Assembly (NCBI GenBank): GCA_905250125.1
Contig: CAJNOL010000144.1
Span: 124,001-188,000 of the forward strand
Direction of reading: 5' to 3'
Source: Rotaria sordida
Lineage: Eukaryota; Rotifera; Eurotatoria; Philodinida; Philodinidae
Length of the DNA stretch: 64,000 nt
The position numbers and the translations under genes were made by a program. Shown piece by piece: positions 1 to 12,400 of the stretch. Under the pieces are notes generated by a model. That model saw only the letters and a program-made list of their open reading frames with translations. It searched no databases and was not told the origin of the DNA. Numbering within the stretch: the first letter of the stretch is position 1; the number at the start of each line of letters is the position of its first letter.

Positions 1-298
1 ATCTCTTTTTCTTTCAATGTCTATATACAATTTTAACAAACAACAAATGCAAACGACGAGAAATATAATAAGAAGAAAAAGAATTTCACATCAAATAACA
101 AAATTTTTTTCTAGCACTAGAAACAACGAACAATAGCAAATTGACGATATTCGTGTATTAACAAGAGTTCATTAAAGATTATATTCAACTTCATTCTTCA
201 AAACAAAAAATATTAGATCACAAAAAATAATAAAAATATAATAAAACAACATTTGTACCGTATAATTAGGTCAAAAAAATATTGTCAAAATTTATTAT
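1..298. other. Upstream flank of the ankyrin gene
   Basis: AT-rich, low-complexity sequence with no open frame. It probably holds the promoter and 5' UTR of the gene starting at 299. No core promoter element could be assigned. Confidence 0.4.
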
Positions 299-1630
299 AT
301 GAATCTACCAGATATTAATCCAAATTTACCATGTTTACGTCTATTGACATATTCTCGTATAGGAAAGCGTCGATTGTCAAGTAGTACTGGTTCTAAAAGT
401 ACTCATTCATCATCTACATCAGCTTCAACACAATCAAAAAATTTACATTCAGTACCAATACTTATACAATTGTGTATTTATCCTGATGAAGATTATGCAT
501 ATCAAACAATGAAAACTTTATTTTCATCACGTTATCATTCTTCACCAAATGTATGGGATGAATTTGGTTGTAATATTCTTATGTATACACTTCGTTATCA
601 ACGTTATCAATTATTTGATTTTTTATTAAATGAAACATCATTAGATCTTAATCTTCGATCAAAAGATCGACAAGGTAATACAATTCTTCATTATGCTGTT
701 ATTTATGGAAAAGATGATACGAAAATTATGGAGAATTTAATTGAAAAATTTCTTAAATTTGGTATTGATATTGATGAAAGAAATATTTTTGGATTTACAC
801 CATTACTTTTTGGTAAAATTTAAAAATAATTCTGATAAGATATTAACATTTTTATTCATATTTCTAGCGATGTTTTGCGGACGATATGATCTTGTTTTAA
901 CTTTATTAACTAAAACAGATGCATCACCATTTGTTCGAGATTATATTCAATTAACAAATATGCTTGATTATATTGAAATTGATGCAAAACATAGAGAATT
1001 TTATAAGACAATTCAAAATAAGTCTGTTTTTTTTAATTGAATAAATAATAAACAGACTGAGTTATTTTTAGTCGTTTACATTCTCAAGATTCTTGTTTGA
1101 CTCGTGAATCAACTCGTTTATGTATACAACTTCATAAAACTCTTCCTCCTCAATCAAATTCTCCATGTCAAACGATTCAACATCATCCTTATATGAATTT
1201 TTTTGAAAATATTTTTCCACGAGCTGTACAAGATCGTTCAGGATCAATTCGTTCATCAATTTTAAAAATGCTTGATAAAAAATCTTTATCATCAGATTTA
1301 ACATGTCTTATTCAATATATAAATCAACGTTATCCACGTATAAATACTCTAAGAAAATCTGACAATTATCGAAATATAACAAAAACAAAACTTCCTTTTC
1401 AATGTGAAAATTCTAAAACAAATGTTCATAATATTTTCAATCTATTCGATCCAGATTTGAGACCTAAAGCAAGAATATCAAAAATAATAACAACAGAACA
1501 TTCACAACATGTCAAAACACCAATTACATTCAAACGTTTAGGTACTAAACTAACAGTACTTGCTGCTCTTTCTCGACCTCAAACTAGTAATAAAACTGCC
1601 GACTTAATTACAACAATTGGTACCAAATAA
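299..1630 (+). CDS. Ankyrin-repeat protein (3 exons)
   Basis: Exons are 299-812, 868-1021 and 1072-1630, with GT..AG introns of 55 and 50 bp. The spliced frame is open for 408 residues. The N-terminus is Ser/Thr-rich (about residues 20-45). Residues about 85-200 read as ankyrin repeats: a helix pair around DEFGCNILMYTLRYQRY, then DRQGNTILHYAVIYG, then FGFTPLLFAMFCGRYDLVLT, which is created exactly across the first splice (codon GCG split 1+2). The C-terminal 180 residues are basic and Ser/Thr-rich with no recognised domain. Ankyrin repeats mediate protein-protein binding, and no partner can be read from the sequence. The start is the first in-frame ATG. I do not recognise an orthologue. The exon structure is well supported because both junctions keep phase and continue the repeat. 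Confidence 0.8.
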
Positions 1631-2753
1631 TACCTATTCTTTATAAAATTATTTCTTTTATAAACTTAACTAAATCTCAATATTATTTTGGAACTTTTGA
1701 TTTCAAAAAAAAATTTTTTTTTTATCAGTTTTTATATTGTTTTATAGTTAGTATTCATTAAAATTTTGCATTCTTATTAAAAATGGATCAATTAATATAC
1801 ACTTGTCGTAGCAGAGGGGTCACGATAAATGATCCAATAAAATATTCGACATTAAATGCATTAAAAATAAATCACTCTAGTTGACTTTGAACGTTTTTTA
1901 TGTATAAAATTCGTCGATATCTGTATTAATAAGAGATTTAATTATGTATAATAATCGTACGAATTTCGAAAGGTCATCATATCTAGATACATTAAGTGCA
2001 AATGACTGGCGTGTAGTTTTTTTTTTCCTTTAATCATTGTTGGTATCTGTCTAATTTATTTAGAATGAGCGAAAAAAAATATATATAAAGTGTTCGTTAA
2101 TAATGAACTGCGACAAATAGGAATTGAATCGTTTATTATATGTTCATGTCGAGGTATATGTTATAGTTAGAGTTTATGCAGTTGATATTTTGACCTTTTT
2201 CTTTCGCTTATGATGAATCGTATATCATTTATTCAAATGATTCTAAAATATTTAACGCTGATGTTTTTTTGCTATCATTCTTTAAATGCACTCGTGCTGT
2301 CATTAGTTCAAATTTTCTCTATGGACATAGAATAAACGGGGACAGATACAGAATAGTTACATAATCAATCCCTGGATAATATTTATTCCTTCTATGACGA
2401 ATAACATATTTCAGCTGCTAAGCGGTCGTCTTTTTTCTAACGATATGGTCTTCTCTCTTCTTCTCTCGTTGTTCGGATGTATTATCCTTGCCGTTATTTC
2501 ATCATTTTTACCTTTAACTCGACGCTCGATCACCCCCAGCGGCGGTGACGAGTTGTCTGTGCTTATTTAGTCTAACGGTTTATTGTTGATCTTCGATTTT
2601 GAAAAAGAGATCTTTCAATAAAAAAAAACAAAGTCTTGTTTGTGTCATTATCATCTTCTACAATTCCAGTCTCGATCAGAGTGAAGACTTTATTTTTGAA
2701 AAAAAAAATTATTTATTTATTATTATTATTATATATGTTTTACTAGTAGAGTC
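1631..2753. other. Spacer with putative promoter region
   Basis: No gene is seen. The stretch is AT-rich with a short GC-richer patch near 2515-2560. It probably contains the 3' UTR of the ankyrin gene and the promoter/5' UTR of the gene starting at 2754. Confidence 0.4.
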
Positions 2754-5246
2754 ATGCATTCGATAAACTCCTCACATCGTGCATCGGGAGAAATTCCGTC
2801 GTCGATGTCATTGAGAGAAACACATATTGTAAATCGTTTTTTGCTCATTCTTATTCGTTTATTTTTTTTTTTGTTTTTTTCTTTGTTTATTTATTCTATG
2901 TAGTATGATATCAATAGTCTGTCGGACAAGGACAAATTCAAATTATTATCTGCTAAAGCTCTTGATTATGTTAGTATAATTCATTGATATATAAAATAAA
3001 ATAATAATAATAATTTAATTATAGATTGATCAGCACTGTGTCGTATCAATTCGTCTCGATGGTACTTATATTCCACCAGAATTACGACAATTGCTTGATC
3101 ATAAACGTCCACTTCATTTAAATGTTACAACTCAAGATGCATTTTCATTTGAAAGTAAATCTTTTCTTTTTCTTTTTTATTTAATTTATTTAACAGAATA
3201 AATAAAACCGTTTAATTTTTGAAAAGCATTTAAACGATGTGTTACAACATATTTATCAAGAGAACGAGAATGTGATGAAAATAGTGGTGGACAAGGAAAT
3301 TGGAGTATTATCGATCAAGGAGTAATTCATCATCTTTTAAAACTTAAAATATTTATTTTATTCATATATATATTTTTTTTTTTTCAAATAAGTATCAAAC
3401 AACAGTAATTATTGGATATGTATTTGATGGTATTAAAGGATATAATGTACCAAATTATATCTTTGAAAATTTGGTAAAATTTAAATTTCATTCAATTATA
3501 TTTATATATAAATTATTGATTTTAGGCTTATTTTATTCGATGTCTTCGACAACAATATCGATGTATGGTTACACTTTCATGTGAATCACCAGTTGTTAAA
3601 TTATCATCGAAATTAACAGTGTCTATAACGTAAATTTTATAATCTATAATTGATTATTTTGTTTTTTTTCTATTTGAATTTATTTAATAGACATGAATCA
3701 CCAATAATTCGTCATTTAGCAGCAACTTATATGCAAAAATCAATGATATCTGCAGTAACACAATGTGAAATGTATCATGTTAATCTTATTTTACATCAAA
3801 GTAAATTTAAATATTTAATTTTATTTAATTTTATTTCATATGTAGATATATCACCATCAATTGGAACACCACCTCGATTAATTCAACCACCATCATTAAA
3901 TGATTCACGTCTTATTATACCATCATTATCACAAAATATTAATAATAAATGGAATTCAATACCATTATCAGATGGTATTTGCTGTGCTTTTTTTCTTTCT
4001 ATATTAAAATTTTTATTTCTTAATATAATTTTTAATTAAGGTCCATCAAATTGTAATGATCCACTCAATTTACATGATATATTTCAATCTGTTGCACCAA
4101 CTACATTCGGATCTAGTTCGATTCGTAAGTGAATAAATTTTTAATAGAATCCATGTAAGGTTCTAATTAGAGCTGTCGGACTCAAAATTTTCGGACTAGT
4201 ATTTTAATACCTTCAATAAAATTTTCTAATTGAAATAGGATAGACACTCCAAGGATACGAGATACTTTGTTTTCCAATTTTTTATATTCGGTGACTAGTG
4301 CATCATATACATTTTGGATCTAGGTCTGAGACCAACTCGATAGGCCCTAGTGCTAATTTCTAAATAGTTTCTTTAATAAAATTTTATATTTTGGATTTTT
4401 TTTTTGAGAATCGACACCATCAGTTGGTCATCCAGCGATGACTCGTCAATATCCATCATCATCAATAATTCAAAATCTTACTGTAAGCTACTAAATGAAT
4501 TCAATAATTTTTACTATTGATTATAAAATTTAATTTATTGTAGAATACTCTTGAACAAATAAGATTTGATGATTGTCGTTTGAATCAACATTATTTATCT
4601 GTAAGAATGATAGTTTATTTTTTTATATGAAATTTCTTTTTTTTTTTTTTGAAATATATTTAGACAAATATACCGAATAATATTGAAACATTTAGTCCAA
4701 CAACTACTAGTGGTATAGATGATTATCAACATGAAACTCGTCAACGATGTGTACCAATTGATCATGCTTCTCAATTAGGAGCCATATCTGATGTAACAGA
4801 TGAAGAAGAAGGAAGGTAAATTATTAGATTAATTTTATTCAAAGAAGATATTAGTTTTTTTGTTCTTCGCTGTAAATAGTACTCGACGTGTTGATCAACG
4901 TCCTTTCTTGACACAAATTCGTACACTTCAACATCGATTTTATTCATATGGTATTCGTGTTGGTGAAGAATATTCTCGAATAACATCGATTCTTAATATT
5001 CCACCATTGATATCGATTACAGAAACTGCTCGGGAAAGAAAAATTGGTACTAAGAAACAATGGTATTTTTCACTTTTACTTGATGGTCACCTTATGCTGG
5101 CTTATGTATGGGATTCGAAGAAAAATGATGCTAAACGACGTGCATATGATACAATGGTACATCTTCTCAATACAACACATGAATTCTCAATTAAACCAGT
5201 CAAAAACAACAAATGGAAAGTAGTTAAAGCAACTCGACAACGTTAA
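2754..5246 (+). CDS. Unknown 13-exon protein with dsRBD-like C-terminus
   Basis: Thirteen exons join in phase into 507 residues: 2754-2828, 2904-2969, 3025-3154, 3227-3321, 3393-3473, 3526-3629, 3691-3800, 3846-3974, 4041-4124, 4409-4482, 4544-4600, 4664-4815, 4880-5246. Introns are about 45-75 bp except the ninth (284 bp). Residues about 25-185 look globular (YDINSLSDKDKFKLL... through a repeated-Cys stretch). Residues about 190-385 are Pro/Ser/Asn-rich and probably disordered. Residues about 420-482 resemble a double-stranded-RNA-binding fold: a Pro-Pro turn, a KKQWYFSLLLDG beta strand, then SKKNDAKRRAYDTMVHLL, the position where dsRBDs carry a basic second helix. That assignment is by pattern only. 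The family is not recognised. The ATG at 2754 is chosen because exon 1 splices in frame; the region just upstream is not coding. Confidence 0.75.
4125..4408 (+). other. Enlarged intron 9 with MITE-like insert
   Basis: This intron is about five times longer than the other eleven of the gene. Its middle (about 4165-4365) begins AGAGCTGTCGGACTC, repeats the word TCGGACT shortly after, and ends near GGCCCTAGTGCTAA. This looks like the CAGAG-ended hAT-type MITEs seen elsewhere in the window, but no clean terminal repeat or target duplication could be established. Confidence 0.3.
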
Positions 5247-5304
5247 AAACTTTTCTGTTTCTTTTTTCATTTTTTTTTTATATTCTTTTTCTTTTTATTT
5301 ATTT

Positions 5305-5310
5305 AATAAA
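5305..5310 (+). terminator. Candidate polyadenylation signal
   Basis: AATAAA lies about 60 bp past the stop codon of the 13-exon gene and is followed by a short A-rich tract. Confidence 0.4.
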
Positions 5311-6279
5311 AAAAATCCCGTATTGAACAAAAGTTAAATTGATCAATTCTTTTTTCTTTTTGCTCAAAAACTATTAGTTCAAAATTCATATGAAATAATT
5401 TATTCATATTTTCAACGACAAAAAGACATAACCCTGTACTATCAAACTGATAAATAATCTGCTAATTTAATAAATAGGTTTTTTTTTAAATTTATTTTCT
5501 TATGCATCATTTCTATTATGATTGAATTTCTTCGTATAATTTTTGTATGCTCTTAATGTTGGTGTTTTTTTATAATGATAACTTTCATGATTGTTAGCAA
5601 GAAAAAAAAATGTTATTTTGAATTACAAATAGCAAAATGTCCGAGACTTAGATAATTTTATAGTAGTTTTTGTCCGAAGAACTTTTTAAAAATTCTCATT
5701 TTTGTGAACAATTTTATTTGAATATTCTCGTTGAAAAATTTCTTTGAACTTCAATTTTTGTCGAATATCAGATGAATATGAAAAATTGAATAAAATACAT
5801 CAATAATAATTTGAGTTATCAGCCCAATTTTTATGTCTGTTATCATTGTATGAAAATAATATTTTATATGACTTTTACCTTTTCATTATAGTAAATTGAT
5901 TTCATTTTTTCTTATATATTAATAAAAATTCGATTTATGATAATCAAAAATTTAAGTAGAAATCTGTCATTTATATGAAAGCAAAAAAAAAAAACGAATA
6001 AATATTAAATCGATGAAAGATATTGAATAAATCGTTATTTTGATAAGTTATTTTAATCAATCATTTGTGTTCAATTTATGAATGAAAAACTACTTTTTTC
6101 AAAGACATGCAAGCGAAAAAAGATTTTATACATCCGATAAAACTAATTTATATAAATAATTTTCTTAATAAAATCAGTACTAAAATTATAAATTTTTTTA
6201 GCTATACTAGATGCTGTACAACATCAATAGTAAATGTGAACATGGCCATGTTGTGGCAAATCAAGAAACTCTAGACTGA

Positions 6280-6347
6280 TCGATCTGAAAAAAGCTTTTA
6301 ACATAAACCTTGTGGAATTAAAATGTGAAACACAATGTAGCTGCTGT
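6280..6347 (+). repeat. Dispersed repeat, copy 1
   Basis: The words AATGTGAAACACAATGTAGC and a preceding GATCTGAAAAAAGC...GTGG match, with scattered differences, a segment at about 55493-55562 in the same orientation. No ends or coding content are visible. Confidence 0.5.
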
Positions 6348-7626
6348 TGTCTTCACTCTCCTTTTGCTTAATCCTCGAGAAATGAGATAAGGTATTTGGT
6401 ATATTGTAACAAGCCATTATCGATATGCGATCTGTGATCGTGTGTTAATAACTTATGTCATGATCTATGAGTCTCTATCTAGCGTTCGGAATGGTCTGTG
6501 ACGGACTGCTACAAAGTTTTCAAGTTGTCTGCCACGTCTGTGGAGGAAGTGGGTCCAAAATTTCTATCCTATACATGTCAACATTCTTTTCAGATCCTAT
6601 TTCACAATATTGGCAAACCGATAAAAGTCCACAAGTTTACAAAGATTTTTCAGATGATAAAGCTAATATTATGAGTAAAATTTCGTTCTGAATTCCTACA
6701 AACTTTATGGTTGTCTCTTTTCTTAGACTGATAAAAACCAGTAAAAAAAATGGCTGGTTTCTGAGTTATTCTTAATGGGTTAATGGAAATGGCTTCAAAA
6801 ACACTTCACTTTCCTTTTTCTTGTCGCTCAGATTCTCGCAAACCATCAAGAAGAAACATCATGTTCCAATCGTTTATATATATATTTAGTTTCTCAATAA
6901 TGAATATTTGACATATCTATATCTATATAGCGCGAAAAAGAGCCACTTACCCATCAAGTGATTGTTACAGTCGAAATCTTAAACTTTTTTACTCGATCGT
7001 TACAGACAAACTTAACGTTTCGTTTTGAATGACAATCCGAACCTAAATTTGATCTTTAACAAAACATGTATGAGATAAGTTTAACTCTCGTAATACAGTT
7101 TTGATTTAATTTTTTCAAAAAATCAAGTATACTTTGATTAAAGAAATGCAACAGTATGGACAAACAGAAGAAAATAAAAGATAATTTTTCAAAACAACAC
7201 TAATTAATTAATTTGATAAGAGTGCTCAAAAGAAAAGAATAGCACATCTATAAAATATTTTTCAATCAGTGAAAACCAACCAGCACTGATCGATTACAAC
7301 TCTGAGATAAGTGTGTAAGTGCGAATAGCTGAATGAAAGTAGTCTTGCATATGTTACTGCATAGACCAGAGTACTGGTAAGAGTAGACGAAAGATCCGAA
7401 CTTATATTCACATACAAATCCACATATTGACGATGAAACATCTTAGCATTAATAATAGTAATGTTTTCGTTAAACCTGAAAGCATCATTGAAAATATTTG
7501 ATATGTATACAGTACACAGTCGGAATATCATATGTTTTGTCTTAAATGCAGAACTTGTGAATTCTTATGAATCTTATATATAGCCTGACACATATATATA
7601 ACATTTCTATAAGAAAACATATCAAA

Positions 7627-8859
7627 TTATACTTCTTGTTCATTCTTTGGTGATACGAAACTTCCATCAGCAACAGATGATGATGATAATTGACATTGTG
7701 AAGATACTCCTCCATCTGTTGTAGAAACTAAATCAATATATCTTTACGAGTTAGTCCAGTTGTTCTTAATCTTCTACCAATTTTTTTCTGCATTAAATCA
7801 TCAACAAGTTTATTTTTAGTTAATTGTTTCAATCGTTCTTTTAATGCAGTTTTTTCTTGTTCAAGTTGTTCATTATCATTTTGTAAAACAGCTATAGCTT
7901 CTTCACATTGTCTATAGGTAAAAAAAACGAAGGACAACATTTTCTTTCATTATTATGACTTTTAATCTACTTAATCTTTTTTTGTTCATCAATTTTAACT
8001 TCTTCTAATGTTTGCTTATATTTATTATCTTTATCTTCGAATTCTTTTTGTAAACTTTCGATTTTCTTTTCATTTAATGATAAATGTATATTTAATTCAC
8101 TTAATTCATCATGTTTGATTTTAAGCATTTTTTAAACATCTAATAATTCTCCTTTTAATTCAAGTTTACTATGAATTGAATCAGATTGATTTATTGATGT
8201 TTTAAATTGTTCAGCAATTAAATAAATTGATTGTTTAGAACTTTGTTCAATTGATGTTGAATCATATGAACTTGTTTCTAATCAATTACTTATTGTTGTT
8301 AATATAGAAACTGTTTCATACATAGAATCCCTAAAGAAAAAATTCATTTGTTTTTTGTTTCAAAAAATAAAATAAATATGAAATATTTGCCAAAGACTTT
8401 CATATGGACCACTATCTTCGTTTTTTATAGACTTTATCACATGCTTGATAAGCTATATTTTCTATATCTTGCGTGCTTACTCGTTCATTAGCATCTACAT
8501 AATAAAGATAAGTTGTTTTATTTGACATAGAAGGAATGATTTATCAGAAAGTAAGAGAATTTGTGTTGTTAAATCAGAACATATTTCATGGAATGTTTTT
8601 GTTAAACGATCTAAATTACGAATAGATGATTCAGTTGAAGATATACTATTTGAATCGAGAGTTAATGAACAATTTTTATCATCGTCTTGTGGTACAAGAC
8701 GATTTATCTGTAAGCAAAAAAAAAACAACTCATGTTTGATACAAAGAAGTGTTGCTAGTGTTTTGGATTTATTACTTTGCCAACTTGAGCTCGCATTTGT
8801 TCATTACTTTCAATAAGACGCTTAACAAGAACAGCAAATGGACTTTGATCATTACCAGG
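7627..8859 (-). pseudogene. Dynactin p150 (DCTN1) 3' fragment, broken
   Basis: Read on the minus strand, successive blocks follow the later half of dynactin subunit 1 (p150Glued), the dynein-activator subunit. They are PGNDQSPFAVLVKRLIESNE (exon 8859-8776), INRLVPQDDD... (from 8707), ANERVSTQDIENIAYQAC (from 8494), SGPYESL, then the second coiled coil with KIKHDELSELN and DNEQLEQEKTALKERL (to about 7730). The copy is disrupted. In-frame stops lie at 8284-8282 (TGA) and 8134-8132 (TAA). A frameshift sits in an A-run near 8421-8426, between the AYQAC and SGPYESL blocks. Expected splice donors near 8534 and 8387 lack GT, and a further frame change follows about 7735. All 5' exons (CAP-Gly, first coiled coil) are absent upstream of 8859. 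Two introns (8775-8708 and the one ending at about 7918) still look normal, so this is a decayed genomic duplicate and not a retrocopy. Recognition rests on remembered alignment to animal DCTN1. Confidence 0.75.
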
Positions 8860-10604
8860 CTAAATTATAAAATAGAAATCATCATTGAAATAAAGTTTTT
8901 TCTTTTGATTTATTTTTAAGCGTGAAATAAGAAAATAAATAATAATATGATTAATATAAATAGTCATCGTATTGTTGCTTGTTATAGTTCTGCACTATTA
9001 GACACAGTCCGACTCAGGTCAGACTCAGTTGTCAAAAAAATTTTTGATCTCGGGTAGAGCTACAATAAACAAACTGATGTTAAACTTCACATGAAACAGA
9101 CGAGATTTTATTCCTTTGAATTTTGAGAGAAGTCAGTCAATCGAACCCATCGGGTCCGGGTAGAACTTGATGGGTTCTATCAGTCAGATTTACAAAAAAA
9201 GGATGTTGTATCTCTGAAAAAAGTCTGTTCAGTTGACTGAAAATTATCTCAAATCTGGCATTGAATCACAAAAAATTGACTCATAGCGAACATTGTTACT
9301 TCATTTATCAAATGTGACTATATGCAGTTTTTCCAATATTAAGTACTTCAAGCATAAGCGAAGTAACCGAGGTACTTAGAAGTTTGAAAAAACAAAGTAC
9401 CATGATAGTACTCTGCAAAGTAGAAAAAACACTTTGCTTACTGATTGTGACATTATTGAAAAATTCTCTTACACGTTTGTTCACACTACCACGGAAGTAT
9501 ATAGCAGTAGAATGGTAATCAGCAGATAGCCGACCGTGCAAGTATCAATCTGCCACCGGTATAGTGGACATTATATCAAATGGCCTACGGACGGTTTTTG
9601 TCAGATTTGAATCATATGAGAGGTTGCTTGTTTTCTTCTTGTTTATAAACTTTGATTCCAGACAAAGTTACGAAGTACTCTTTCCTTTATTTTTATCAAA
9701 TTTATCATTGAAATCTCTCTTTTTTTGTTTTAAAATCAACTTCATGCACGCGGACTTGAAAAATTACATTAAAATGATGAAGCGAACATAAAAATTAATG
9801 TCTTTTTAATTTATCGATTAAAATGGACATTTTCATCAATTCATTGCATTTGTTTCATTAGAAATGTTGCTTTTATTCAATGAATTTGAAATATATAAAT
9901 TTTTATGTTCGTATCATCATCCAAAATATCATTTTTTTTTTCGTATTTTTAACATAAAATTCACAAAAATTATGACATTTTTTAACTCCTTGAGTAGTCT
10001 TGCGATGAATGTACTAACGTGCATGAACAAGAACAATAATAATTCCTTTCTATTTTCTTTCTTATATACATATGATAGTAAAAATCAATTCCGATGAATA
10101 TGTGTACATATTTGTCATTATCTGTATGTTATTTTTTCACATTGTTTTTTTTTGCACAGCAACATTTTTTTTCTATAATAAGATGCGAATAGTAATAGGT
10201 TTGTATTCTTTTTTCTTTTCAGTAACAATTAAATTAACATCAATGAGAAACACAAAATTTGACTTTATGTTATAGCGTCTATTCTAAAACTTTGAGATTC
10301 ATTTTTCCAAATAAGTAGAGAAATATTTTTTCACTAACTTTATTTCAGTATCAACTGAATCTTGCAAATGTTCCTATGCACACTATAAAATAAATAAATG
10401 GAATGAATATAAATTTTTATCGTATAACATATAAGAAAAAGGAGAAAAATAAATAACAACATTTATTCGCTAACAGTTTGTTGGACTGTAGAATAATTCA
10501 TTATTGTTTGTATTGACGGCATCTGTCAAATAGAATACATGAGTATATATGCATATAAATATTGATACTGATAAGTTGAAAAGAATAGATCAATAAAAAT
10601 AAAC
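8860..10604. other. Spacer upstream of the F-box gene
   Basis: No gene is seen. Around 9000-9200 there are several diverged copies of words like GACTCAG and GGGTCCGG/GGGTTC, probably a decayed mobile element. The open frames in 9560-10275 are T-rich and lack coding-type composition. Confidence 0.4.
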
Positions 10605-12378
10605 ATGGAATATTCATGCATTGGATTAAATAATTTACCTGACGAAATTCTTATGATTATTTTTCAAAAATTGAACAATATTGACATACTTTATTCTTTC
10701 CATGATGTCAATGAACGACTAAATAAAATAATTCATGATCGAATTTTTACAAGTCATTTGAGTTTTGTCAAATGGTCATTAGATAATTTTATCGATCTAT
10801 TTTCTTCTGATATAATGTTTAATCGATTTTGTTTACAAATTTTACCCTCGATTCATGATAAAATTCAATGGCTTGATCTTGATTTATCATCTATAAAACA
10901 TGTTTTACGTGTTGCCAATTATCCTAACTTAGATAGTCTTGGTCTTTATAATATTGATGAAGAGTCAGCTCAATGTCTTTTTAATGGTAAGAAATTTTTA
11001 TTTGAATTCTTTTTATTCTGAAACAAATGAAAGATTTATCAAAAGACTATATCATTGAATATATTGATTATATATGTTTAGATGAAACTCTTTCGAGTAT
11101 TTTTAAAAATCAGATAACAACACTTTTTATTACAATATATAATAATAATGATGATAATCATGAACGAATGACACTGTCAGTGGCAAATACATGTGATAAA
11201 ATCTTCACTATTTTCACTCGTCTGACTACTTTTGTATTATATGAATCATCGTATAAAAATCGTGTTCGATTAAATTTTGATAATCCATTTTTTCCTAATG
11301 TTCGTTCTTCAACTCTTTTGAAATTAATTATCAATGTACATTCTTTTGATGATTGTCTTTATCTTCTCGATGGTCGTTTTGATCAACTTCACACGCTCCA
11401 TGTCGATTTGGCTAATACTTGGTGTCCAGATGAAATTATAAATCAAGTTAGTTTTACAAGAAAAAAATTCAATGTTTTCAAACAATAAAACATTTTACGT
11501 TTTAGGGCGATTTACCAAATCTAAAGTGTTTTTCTCTTTCCTGTAAACTCACAACATATGATTATAATCAAGCCATTCTTCCACTTCTCTATCGAATGTC
11601 AAATCTAGAAGAACTAGGTTTATGTCTTATGGTATATGTTAATAAAACATTTATTGATGGAAATCATTTAAAGACAAAAATTATTAAACAAATGCCACGA
11701 TTAAATCAATTTACATTTTTTATTACATCATTCATCAATATTTATAATGAAATGAGTTTTCCATCAACAGAAGATATTCAACAAACATTCATTGACTTTC
11801 CATTTAATAAAATAATTTCTTATGTTGATAATTTTCCAGATAGAAAACAAAGTCAATGTTGTATTTATTCATATCCATTTCTAATGCGATATTATACTGG
11901 CATTACAAATAATTTTCCAGGTGGATTATTTGAACATGTTCGTTCGGTGTCATTATTTGATGAACAACCTTTTGAACATGAATTTTTTCTTCGAATTCAG
12001 AAATCATTTCCATTTATAGAAGAATTATCTTTAGTTAATCATAAACCACAAAACCAAAAACAATCTTATCAATCAAACAGTAATAATCAAACTTTATTGC
12101 TTATTGAATATTCTTTTCTTAATAAACTTTATATTAGCGATGTTCATGATGATTATATAGAACAATTTCTTTTTCATACTAAAACATATTTGCAAAATAA
12201 TATTATTGTTTATGTTGATTATGAATCTTTACAACGAGTAACATACAATTTTACAAGAGATTCTACTCGAACTAATTGTGCCAAAATAAGTAAATTACAT
12301 TTATGGGGTCAAGAAAAACGTTCCAATTCTTTAGAAGAATATTTTCCTTATGCAAAAATATACTATCAATTATATTGA
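10605..12378 (+). CDS. F-box protein with LRR-like C-terminal region
   Basis: Exons are 10605-10986, 11034-11446 and 11506-12378, with introns of 47 and 60 bp, giving 555 residues. An F-box core lies at residues about 8-45 (LPDEILMIIFQKL, then the second helix ending LNKIIHDRIF). F-boxes bind Skp1 and recruit targets to SCF ubiquitin ligases. The remainder has irregular leucine-rich periodicity (LPNLKCFSLSC, MSNLEELGLCL, FIEELSL, FLNKLYI), as in the large F-box/LRR families of bdelloid rotifers. The C-terminal part is clearly paralogous to the exon at 60728-61600, sharing DLxNLKCFSL, the IEQFL..TKT block and TRxNCAxxxxL. The start is the first ATG, directly before the F-box. The target is unknown. 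Confidence 0.85.
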
Positions 12379-12394
12379 AAGACAAAAAAAAAAA

Positions 12395-12400
12395 AATAAA
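12395..12400 (+). terminator. Candidate polyadenylation signal
   Basis: AATAAA lies 17 bp after the F-box gene stop codon, inside an A-rich tract. It is rather close to the stop, so a second AATAAA a few bases later may be the one used. Confidence 0.35.

Larger units (their letters stand above)
5247..7626. other. Gene-free spacer
   Basis: No coding pattern or splice-linked exons were found. The only structure noticed is a dispersed repeat (about 6280-6347) that recurs near 55493-55562. Confidence 0.45.

Noticed and set aside
1068-1304. Minus-strand frame opposite the ankyrin gene
   Set aside because: A shadow of the plus-strand exon, which has splice-consistent coding.
9864-10275. Overlapping Phe/Tyr-rich frames
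   Set aside because: Composition follows T-rich DNA; no coding-type codon pattern.
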